Below, piece by piece: positions 30,213 to 38,137 of a DNA stretch of 64,000 bases. The stretch is from assembly GCA_900323505.1 (NCBI GenBank), contig OOIN01000016.1:124001-188000 (forward strand), given 5' to 3'. The notes beneath the pieces are model-generated. The model had not been told where the DNA came from. It saw only the letters and a list, made by a program, of their open reading frames with translations, and did not search any database. Source of the DNA: Ustilago trichophora (Eukaryota > Basidiomycota > Ustilaginomycetes > Ustilaginales > Ustilaginaceae). Position numbers and translations under genes: made by a program. The first letter of the stretch is position 1; every line of letters starts with the position of its first letter.

Positions 30213-31557
30213 ATGAGTATCGCAGCTTTTTCAAGATACATCGGTCTCATTGCCGTGGTATGTGTGGGTGCGACAACGGCGATGGATGGTTGGGAGGCTG
30301 CAGAGCCTCCCTTCTCAAGCGAGCATGAGGCACGATTCCAACACTCTTCCAACCGGCATCCCGATTCGTCCACCAACTTTCCTCCAAACGATGTCAAAGC
30401 GATGTCAAGCGAACCGCAAGGATTCAGTTACTTTCTCAATCAGCATCCCGATCCGCCTCGCCGGCTTCCTTCAAGCGATGGAACTGACCAGGCCACGACG
30501 AGCAAAAACAATGGATTTAGCTACTTTGCCGACGAGAATCTCGGTCTGTTTCGCCGCCCTCCTTCCAGCTATAATCTTCATGTCGCCAAGGCGAGCGAGC
30601 CGGAAGGGCTCGGGAACTCTCTCAGTCAGCAACACGATCCATTCCACGGCCTTCCCTCGAGCGACGATTTCCACAATGCCATCACAAGCGATCCGGAAGG
30701 GTTCAGGTACTTTCTCAATCAGCAGCTTCCTTCCAGTGATGACTTGGATGGTGCAATGACCAGCAATCTCCAACGCAAGGGCGACAGTTACTTCCCATGG
30801 CCCAAAGGACAGCCATTCTGGAATCCAGTTTCGAGAGGATCGACGCGTTTCCTCACCGAAACAGTCGTCACATCTGATGGAAGGAATTGGGGCCAGCTTC
30901 CGATTGGTGGTATAAGATTCGTTGCAAAGCCCTATCCCCTGGAACTCCCGCATATCGACTACTGGCGCTCTTATCTCAGGCCGATCAACTTTGAGGAAAT
31001 TTTAACCCCAGAGACGCAGCTTGATGAATACTATTTTCCGCCCTCAGCCACGGCTGCTCCAAGCCATCCAACGAACCATTCAACGTTCCCTCTCCAAATC
31101 GGGTTGGTATCCACAGCCAATCAACGATAAATCAGACTTGAAAGAGAACGAGTTCGCATGGCCACCCCTGAAAGTGCACGACACAGAAGTTGGAACCCTA
31201 GTGATGTCTCCGAATGTCCTCAAAAAGCTGCAGAGACAATTAGGCCAGCAGCTTGCCAGGCATAGTCTGGCAGCGCCGAGCATGTATCATTTGATCGTCT
31301 CGGATCGACCAGAGGACGACTCACGACACATCATGATGACCCCTATGGAGCTATCCGACCGCTCCAGCATTCCTGCAGACAGGACAAACTCGGTTTTCGT
31401 GCTCATGTCTGAGACGTTGCCGGGACATGATATGGATGCAAAGCCTAGGCTTGCTATACTTGGTGGCATGTATCTACCAAGGAGAGCACCTGGTGTTCTT
31501 CAACAGGACGGTTTGCTCCAACCGGCCTTTATGCGATTCATAAATCACGTCCACTGA
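30213..31557 (+). pseudogene. Secreted protein, plus-strand array member 8, frameshifted
   Basis: The first frame starts at 30213 (MSIAAFSRYIGLIAVVCVGA signal peptide). It carries four to five degenerate repeats of about 33 residues built around L-P-S-S-D-[DG] and G-[FL]-x-[YN]-F, then D-G-R-N-W-G-Q-L-P-I-G, Y-P-L-E-L-P and P-I-N-F-E-E. Family homology then jumps by one base near 31000-31021 to a second frame (F-R-P-Q-P-R-L-L-Q-A-I-Q, N-E-F-A-W-P-P-L, R-H-I-M-M-T, L-A-I-L-G-G-M-Y-L-P) ending at 31557. The first frame alone stops at 31130. The downstream half is well conserved, so the break is recent, or it is a sequence error. Confidence 0.8.
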
Positions 31558-31689
31558 AGAGCTATACATGGAACCCTATGTTCAGCTGTTCCAACGCGTA
31601 CACAGGCCATCATTCGCACACACAACGTTCTAAAACCCTTGAAATTGTCTTTTGTTACCGCCGAACTCTGCTTGTGTATGATCAGAAGT

Positions 31690-32010
31690 GCAAATGGTGC
31701 GGAAGGGCGAGAGCTTCTGGGCAAGCAGAGCTCGCCACGTCATCTCACACACCTTCATCATGCTCTTGTTTTCATGTCACTTTTCTTTAACTGGCATCAC
31801 CTTCTGCACTTGTCGCGAGGGACAGCCTAGCGACTTTAGCACTTCCATTCCTGTCTCCCTCCCTTTGTCCTTGTCGCTTGCCCTCTGCACTCGACTAGCC
31901 CCTTTACGGCGGGCTCGGAGCCTCATCTAGCTCAAGGCCTCACAGTTCTAGCCGCAATATTATCCTATCTATGCAATCATGGCGTGCGATACTTAAGCCC
32001 GGAGGGATCG
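31690..32010 (+). mobile_element. Short non-autonomous element derivative (copy C)
   Basis: Starts GCGGAAGGGCGAGAGCTTCT and ends in GGCGGGCTCGGAGCCTCAT followed by AGCCGCAAT, matching copies A and B. An imperfect palindrome lies at 31813-31833. It sits about 140 bp beyond the frameshifted gene. Ends approximate. Confidence 0.65.
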
Positions 32011-32376
32011 TAAAAGAGGGCTAGTGGGACTGGCATGGGCGATATTGCTTGTCTGACATCAGCCAGACGCAATGAGACGACACTCGCTAACGCCGAGAGA
32101 CATCGCTTTGCGTCGGATTAATGATCTCCCACCGTCCCGCCAGCAACGGTGGGACATCCCCACCTCAATTTGCCTTGCGAGTCGAACTTGGCTTCGTGGT
32201 GATAGAGCAGTCTCGGATCAGAATACCAGAAACAAAGCGGGACGCGGTGGGCTTCAGCCTGGGAAGGCAATGCGACGTGTTGCATTGAGAAGTGGCTATG
32301 GGCCACATAGACGGCAGGAAGGAGTTGCTCTCGGAGATGAGGGCCAATTGATCTTTGGTCAGCTGTGTCCAGATCG

Positions 32377-32385
32377 TATTTAAAG
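32377..32385 (+). promoter_or_regulatory. TATA-like box
   Basis: TATTTAAAG, identical to the box at 10951, about 120 bp before the ATG at 32501. Confidence 0.4.
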
Positions 32386-32500
32386 ACAACCCCAGCCCAT
32401 CTCATCGTCTTTTTCACCGGCTCCAACGCATAAAGAACGCAAAACTGCTTCAACATCCTCTATTTCTCCGGCACGGTCACCGCATCGGTACATCCACAGA

Positions 32501-33529
32501 ATGAGGGTCCTAGCCTTGGTTGCTTGCCTTGGTCTCATGGCTACTTTTCATATAAGAGACACGCTAGCAATGGAGGGATCTGGATCTGACAAGACTCCCG
32601 AATATCGACTATTCCCACAGGAGAGATTTTTGGGAACGTTTCCAATGAGACATCCCGTTGTACCTTCGGATTCTCGTTCAAGGGAAGAGCTCGATAGTGC
32701 AAGGAGCAGTGCATCCGGCTTGAAGCATAACGATCAGTTCCCGTGGAACCTAAAATACAAAGTTCCCTGGGGCAACCTCCGACAGTCGGTTCTGTCCTCA
32801 CGTACACTCGCCGACATCGCCGAGTTCGAAAAAGACGGGCGAAAATATGGCCCATTCACAGTCGGCCTCTCGCACTTCGAGCCCAAGCCTTATCCTATCG
32901 GCTTTCCACACATATCCAGACCCGAAGCGCTCAGATTGCAGCGTCCCGTTAACTTTGAAGACTACGCTGTAAGCTACAAGAAGGGCTTCCAATTTGCCCC
33001 AGGGGCTGTTGACTTCAGTATGGAGCCCGGACTGTTGCGCGACATCCAAGCCGCTCTCCACAAGTTGCTGGAACAGTCAGGCCGGCAGCCTGAATTCGTG
33101 AGTGGCACCCCCCAGCTCAAGCAAGGTGACTATCTGTGGCCTCCTGTCCAGGTATCCGCGAAAGAACCTAAAGTTCTGGACATGCATCCAAGACTTAAGC
33201 AACACCTGCACGAGGCTGCAAGGTTCGCGCTCCGAATGTCAAGATCTGAGGAACCTCCGAAAATCTATCACCTGCAGGTGCCTTCTGCTCGGTACGGATA
33301 CAGGCACATAATGATGTTACCTGGAGATCCGGTCAAATTCACCACTATGCATGAACCAAGCGCGAACTCGGAATTCTGGTTCATGAATGAGGTGATGGCT
33401 GATGGGGAAAAGAGCCCCACGTACCTTAATCTTGGTGGTACGTTCCTTCCCAAGGACTTTCCGGAAATCCTCGGGAATGCCGGCGACTTCAGACCGGCTT
33501 TTCAGCACCTGTTTGAATACCGCTTCTGA
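32501..33529 (+). CDS. Secreted protein, plus-strand array member 9
   Basis: Predicted 342 aa, with a short linker. Signal peptide about 1-23 (MRVLALVACLGLMATFHIRD, then T-L-A-M). Post-signal motif E-Y-R-L-F-P (34-39). Conserved: D-G-R-K-Y-G-P-F-T-V-G (112-122), Y-P-I-G-F-P (131-136), P-V-N-F-E-D-Y (149-155), M-E-P-G-L-L-R-D-I-Q (174-183), G-D-Y-L-W-P-P-V (209-216), I-Y-H-L-Q-V (255-260), R-H-I-M-M (268-272), F-W-F-M-N-E (292-297) and L-N-L-G-G-T-F-L-P (309-317). The F-R-P-E-P block is degenerate here. Cysteine only in the signal peptide. Confidence 0.86.
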   Translation: MRVLALVACLGLMATFHIRDTLAMEGSGSDKTPEYRLFPQERFLGTFPMRHPVVPSDSRSREELDSARSSASGLKHNDQFPWNLKYKVPWGNLRQSVLSSRTLADIAEFEKDGRKYGPFTVGLSHFEPKPYPIGFPHISRPEALRLQRPVNFEDYAVSYKKGFQFAPGAVDFSMEPGLLRDIQAALHKLLEQSGRQPEFVSGTPQLKQGDYLWPPVQVSAKEPKVLDMHPRLKQHLHEAARFALRMSRSEEPPKIYHLQVPSARYGYRHIMMLPGDPVKFTTMHEPSANSEFWFMNEVMADGEKSPTYLNLGGTFLPKDFPEILGNAGDFRPAFQHLFEYRF

Positions 33530-34258
33530 TGGGTGACTCCGTCGCAGATCATTTCACTGGACGACCGGTGCTCACTGCTCGTAGCTCCTGTCGTATGAGC
33601 CTGTCCTGTTTTTGTGCCTAACAGCGCTTTTGTTGCAACCCTTCCTTCATGTCCAGAAGTTCATAGAATGGCACTGATAGGTTGCAATGAGAAGGCGTCT
33701 GATCAAGATCGATGCATACTAATGGACCCGCCTTCTGCATGGTGCTGGGTGGTATCCTCATTCCAAGCAAAGCATACTTTGAACAACGCTGAGTGCTCCA
33801 CCGACCCACCAAGAAACCATCGCAGCTTACGACCGCAAAAGAGTCCCACTGACGTAAACATTGGCGAAAGACGCAATCAATACGCCGCTCAACGGGGCAA
33901 GGTGGGGGGATTCGGCCCACGACCCATCGTGCCGAGACGCAAGTGGAACTTGAGATGTGATTCAACGCTTATGGTGGGACGGACTCTCACGAAAGGGATG
34001 GTGCAATAGTTACGTTTTGGGCCTGAAGACAGCTGAAGGGTTCGGGCGGGCGGAGTAACTCAGCGACAATGTCCAGACCGCCCACTTGTCTTTGAGAAAG
34101 AGATAACCGTCACAATGCTATAAATATAGCGGCACCATCTTGTGTGTTTCTTTCTGACGAGTCATCCCAACAAAGCCTGAAAAAGCATCTTCAAGGTCCA
34201 CGCAGCGACGTCTTTGATCCCACAAGCAGACACCGCAACGAATTCCTCCACCCAAGAG
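33530..34258. other. Intergenic
   Basis: Contains GGTGGGAC near 33973 and the TATA box at 34119. No gene supported. Confidence 0.45.
34119..34126 (+). promoter_or_regulatory. TATA box
   Basis: TATAAATA about 130 bp before the ATG at 34259. Confidence 0.55.
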
Positions 34259-35866
34259 ATGAGGGTTCTACCGTTGCCGTCATGGATTGGCGTCTCGATC
34301 GGGCTCGCAGCAGCTTGCATCCACGCAATTCCAATGTATCGACTGTTTCCACCTGGGAATGACGCTGCTATGGCTAGTCAAGCAAGCTCGTCGGGCGGTC
34401 AAGGATCCAGTGGACTGGATCCAATGATAAACCCAGACAGGGGCGGCCTTAGACCTGCAGTTGATCGGCTCCCCTCGGACAGCGAGCTTGAAGCAGCCAT
34501 GACAGCAAATCCCCAGACTGTCCCGAACGAGCCTCGTTTCCAGCACATAGGAATGGGAGAGTCTTGGAACCAACCCCAGCCTACCGCCGGCAACAATGAA
34601 ATGCATCGAGTCGACATGACAGCATACCATCAATTCAGTCCAATCGAGCCGCATTTCCAGCACGCGGGCATGGGAGCTTCATGGAACTATCCCTTGGCTC
34701 CAGCTGGCTACCACCAAGTTCCTCAAGGTGGTATGACAGCATATCATCAAGTGGGTCCGATCGAACCATATCACCCCTTGACTCCCATTGACTATTACCA
34801 AGTGCCTCAAGGTGACATGAGAGCATACCATGTCGGTCCAATCGAGCCGCAATTCCAGCACGCGGGAATGGGAGCGTCTTGGAGCTACCCCATGCCTCCG
34901 GCTGGCTACCACCAAGTGCCTCAAGGTGGTATGACAACGTACCACCACATTGGTCCAATTGAGCCCTATCTCCAGCACGCGGGAATGGGAGAGCCGTCAG
35001 GCCATCCCTGGCCTACCACCGGTCATAACGAGGTGCCTCGAGGTGACATGACAGCGCACCATCTCATTGATCCGACCGAGCCACATTTCCAGCATACGGG
35101 AACGGCAGGTTCGTCAATCCCTACCTCGGCTACCGCAGGCGACAGTGAAGTGACACTATCAGGTGGAACGACCGTCCCTTATAAAAAACGGATCAAACTC
35201 CCTTATGGAAGTGCAAATTTGCAGTATACACTCGGTGGCGACAAGTTCAAGCTTCAGCCGTACCCAGACGACCACGAATATCTCAGGTTTAATTACATAC
35301 AAGGCCAAATGACTCCGTCCAACTTCGAGAAATATATCGAGCGCGACCACTTCGGGATTTCTGAGTCAATCTTTCGCCCGGAGCCCGATTTGATGAAGGC
35401 CATTCAAGCTAAAGTCACAGGTGCACTACTTGGCCAGCATATTGCCCTCGTACCACCTGGTCCCGGCGTCACAGTCAATCAAGGTGTATTTTTGTGGCCT
35501 CCTGTCAAGAAACACCACACCTATGACAATCTTTGGATGCAACCACAGCTTCGACAGAGATTGTACCAGGAAACAATGTCGAAGTGGTCTGAGCATTCGC
35601 AGTCAACGCCCAAGTATTGGTACCTACAGGTGGATGATCCACTGGGCACGAGACATATCATGATGAATGCTGTCGACTCGACATTGTTCACCGAGCTCCC
35701 AAACGAAAATCGTGACTCTCCCTTCTGGGTGTTTCACGAGGCTATGGTTGACACCAAGTCTCTCAAGCCCAAAATGGCGCTCATTGGAGGCATGTTCCTG
35801 CCCAGCGTTAGCACCCAGGCTCTTCAGCTTGGTGGTGCCATACGACCTGCCATTTCTCACCTTTGA
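34259..35866 (+). CDS. Secreted protein with tandem repeats, plus-strand array member 10
   Basis: Predicted 535 aa from the ATG at 34259 (MRVLPLPSWIGVSIGLAAAC signal); the frame is open from 34214. Post-signal Y-R-L-F-P-P. Then L-P-S-D-S-E-L-E-A-A-M-T-A-N and about six tandem units (about 34515-35160) of roughly 39 residues with the pattern G-P-I-E-P-x-F-Q-H-A-G-M-G-A-S-W, G-Y-H-Q-V-P-Q-G and M-T-A-Y-H; the third unit is short. The conserved half has L-G-G-D-K-F, F-R-P-E-P-D-L-M-K-A-I-Q, V-F-L-W-P-P-V, R-H-I-M-M, F-W-V-F-H-E-A and M-A-L-I-G-G-M-F-L-P. Cysteine only in the signal. Longest paralogue owing to the repeats. Confidence 0.87.
   Translation: MRVLPLPSWIGVSIGLAAACIHAIPMYRLFPPGNDAAMASQASSSGGQGSSGLDPMINPDRGGLRPAVDRLPSDSELEAAMTANPQTVPNEPRFQHIGMGESWNQPQPTAGNNEMHRVDMTAYHQFSPIEPHFQHAGMGASWNYPLAPAGYHQVPQGGMTAYHQVGPIEPYHPLTPIDYYQVPQGDMRAYHVGPIEPQFQHAGMGASWSYPMPPAGYHQVPQGGMTTYHHIGPIEPYLQHAGMGEPSGHPWPTTGHNEVPRGDMTAHHLIDPTEPHFQHTGTAGSSIPTSATAGDSEVTLSGGTTVPYKKRIKLPYGSANLQYTLGGDKFKLQPYPDDHEYLRFNYIQGQMTPSNFEKYIERDHFGISESIFRPEPDLMKAIQAKVTGALLGQHIALVPPGPGVTVNQGVFLWPPVKKHHTYDNLWMQPQLRQRLYQETMSKWSEHSQSTPKYWYLQVDDPLGTRHIMMNAVDSTLFTELPNENRDSPFWVFHEAMVDTKSLKPKMALIGGMFLPSVSTQALQLGGAIRPAISHL
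34515..35160 (+). repeat. Coding tandem repeat, about 117 bp units
   Basis: About six imperfect copies inside the preceding gene, in frame, so copy-number change would keep the reading frame. One copy is about 80 bp. Confidence 0.8.
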
Positions 35867-36458
35867 GCTTGATATTTTGCCTTTATCTATGCGCGTCGTC
35901 GTACATATTAGCAGTCGAGCTTACATTACGCTCGCTTTGTTTGTGGAAGTATAGCACGTCTGAACTACTGTGTTGCTTACATTGGACATCGCTAAGCGGT
36001 ACTACGGCTGAGCTGTCCCACCATCACGGTCTAGAAGCCCGAGCCCACCTCCTGCAGGCTATCGCTGGGCGACTATATACCAAGCAGGGCTTAATGTGAC
36101 AACATAGAGGGTCCCACCAAGGCAAACAACTACGGCAGATGCAATGCACAGTGGCGGGTAGATGATGGGACAATGGCTCGATGACCCACAAGTGGGGCGT
36201 GTGGGAACAGAACGTGCGTGCTGAGGCTTGCGAAAGGAGCCGAAAGGCATAAGTTGCAGTTTGTGCGGTGAAGCAGAACCAAATGCCGGGACCACCCTAC
36301 ATTTGGTAGGCAAAGACAGGACGGTCAAACACTTATATAAACGCAACGAAATCCCAGAATATGCCGCACACAGTCCCCTAACGTAGCCTATCAAGATCTT
36401 CAGGCTCCCAGCAAAATCCCCTCGATTGCAGAAACGCTAACAGCGCAGCGGAAAGAGG
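35867..36458. other. Intergenic
   Basis: Contains GTCCCACC at about 36015 (GGTGGGAC on the minus strand) and the TATA box at 36334; nothing else supported. Confidence 0.45.
36334..36341 (+). promoter_or_regulatory. TATA box
   Basis: TATATAAA about 120 bp before the ATG at 36459. Confidence 0.5.
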
Positions 36459-37427
36459 ATGAAAGTCCTGGCCTTGGCATCATGGGGTTGGCCCATCTTT
36501 GTGCTAATGGCCTCTTGCGCTCGAGCAGCCGGCAATGGGGAAGGAGCTTCCTCAAGCATCTCGCTTCCATCGGAAAATGAGTTGGCTGACGCGATGTCAG
36601 CAAATTTGCATATCAGTCCGATTCAGCAGCATCGGCCGTACGATGGAACGTGGCCGTGGGACCTGACACGTCCTCCTTGGACTCTCTTCCGCGAGCCAAC
36701 AGTTAATACACGAAGCCAGTATATACTTGACTCATTCACACTAGACGATGGACGCAAATTTGGACCGCTTTGGATTGGCAGCAACAAGTTCGGACCCCAG
36801 GCGTATCCACATGATATTCCCTTCCTGCGCGACAGCTATCAGGGAATGGACATGAGACCAGCCAATTTTGAGCGCTACCGTCAATTCTTCCGCCAGACAG
36901 ACAAGGCAGTCCTCTTTCGTCCAGATCCAGACATGATGCATCGGATCCAAAGCCTCATCACAACGCCATTACGCCGTTTTGGCTGGGAGCCACAGGCACC
37001 AGGAAACGTCTTGATTAAGCAAGGCGAATTCCTATGGCCACCAGTCAAGGCCGAGACAGACGGGATTAGTTTGAACATGCCTTACAACCGGCGGCAGCAT
37101 CTATGGCGGGCGATTACGTGGCGGTTCAAGGCTCATAATCCAGTCTACCCGACAATATTTCATCTGACGGTGCCCGACACTGGAATGAGCCAACGACATA
37201 TCATGGCGACCACAGTAAACTCATACCATTTCACCGAGATGCGGCCCGTGAGTATCAACTCGGACTTTTGGGTATTCTTCGAGGCGGTTACGCACCCACA
37301 GCCACCAAAAAAAGCACTGATGGCGCTGATCGGTGGCATGTTCCTCCCTAAGGATGCTCTTCCTTATCTTCTTCATGACGGAACCCTTCGACCTGCTTTC
37401 ATGCAGCATTTCCATCCTGTAGTATGA
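36459..37427 (+). CDS. Secreted protein, plus-strand array member 11
   Basis: Predicted 322 aa, the shortest paralogue. Signal peptide about 1-23 (MKVLALASWGWPIFVLMASC, then A-R-A-A). L-P-S-E-N-E-L-A-D-A-M-S-A-N follows, as in members 8 and 10. Conserved: D-D-G-R-K-F-G-P-L-W-I-G, Y-P-H-D-I-P, P-A-N-F-E-R-Y, F-R-P-D-P-D-M-M, G-E-F-L-W-P-P-V, L-N-M-P, I-F-H-L-T-V, R-H-I-M-A-T, F-W-V-F-F-E-A, M-A-L-I-G-G-M-F-L-P and R-P-A-F-M. No cysteine after the signal. Last array member; conserved chromosomal genes follow. Confidence 0.87.
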   Translation: MKVLALASWGWPIFVLMASCARAAGNGEGASSSISLPSENELADAMSANLHISPIQQHRPYDGTWPWDLTRPPWTLFREPTVNTRSQYILDSFTLDDGRKFGPLWIGSNKFGPQAYPHDIPFLRDSYQGMDMRPANFERYRQFFRQTDKAVLFRPDPDMMHRIQSLITTPLRRFGWEPQAPGNVLIKQGEFLWPPVKAETDGISLNMPYNRRQHLWRAITWRFKAHNPVYPTIFHLTVPDTGMSQRHIMATTVNSYHFTEMRPVSINSDFWVFFEAVTHPQPPKKALMALIGGMFLPKDALPYLLHDGTLRPAFMQHFHPVV

Positions 37428-38137
37428 CGGAGGGAGACCCCCTTCCTACTCTCGTCACGGTCTCATTCACATTCTAATCATAACTCAAATCGAATCTTGC
37501 TACCTCCCGATACTTCTGGCCATACCATGAACAGTATTGAAACACGTGCGCTGAAACTGTTTGTGCAGGCAATATTCGGGTCGCACATGCTGATTTTCGG
37601 TTTCCAGCCTTTTTTCCCCCGCCATAAGCCGAGGCGATTGGCGACAGATTATGTAGAAGATGATGAGAATCTGTTTCAGAGCACCTTGTGTGTTCGCAGT
37701 CACACTCCCATCGATAGCCACGATTTGGCACCTCTGCGTTCTTGACATCTGCTTGAGAATAAATTAAAATAAAATAAAATAAAAAATAGCAAGACGGTTG
37801 CACCCTGCGTCACAAAGCGTTTTTCCGAGATGGGCATCCGGCGGCCTTGATCCTTAATTATGTTTGTGTCGAACCGTTGTCAAATGTGACAACTTCATCT
37901 CTTACCACCACCATCTTGACCCCAGTTCATTTTCTCATCAGACAAGGCCTGTATCGTCTAGACGTCTGTCACAACAACTAGACAATGACATCAACGCTCG
38001 CTCTGCCCCTACTTCTATGCTCATAGCAGAGCATCAACTTGCCCTTCAGCCCAATCAATGCGGTCGCACGCTTCCTTCACTGTCACCGGTCTTGACTCTG
38101 CTTGTTATATGCATTCATCGACTCCACTCTGGCGGCC
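37428..38137. other. Intergenic, array-to-core boundary
   Basis: Contains an AAAAT microsatellite near 37762-37787. No gene supported. The in-frame ATG at 38102 is discussed with the next gene. Confidence 0.5.

Larger units (their letters stand above)
31558..32500. other. Intergenic with element copy C
   Basis: Contains the short element at about 31690-32010 and a TATA-like box at 32377. No gene supported. Confidence 0.55.

Noticed and set aside
34515..35160. Regular repeats resembling an array of CRISPR type
   Set aside because: Units are contiguous, in frame and protein-coding, with no spacers; the genome is eukaryotic.
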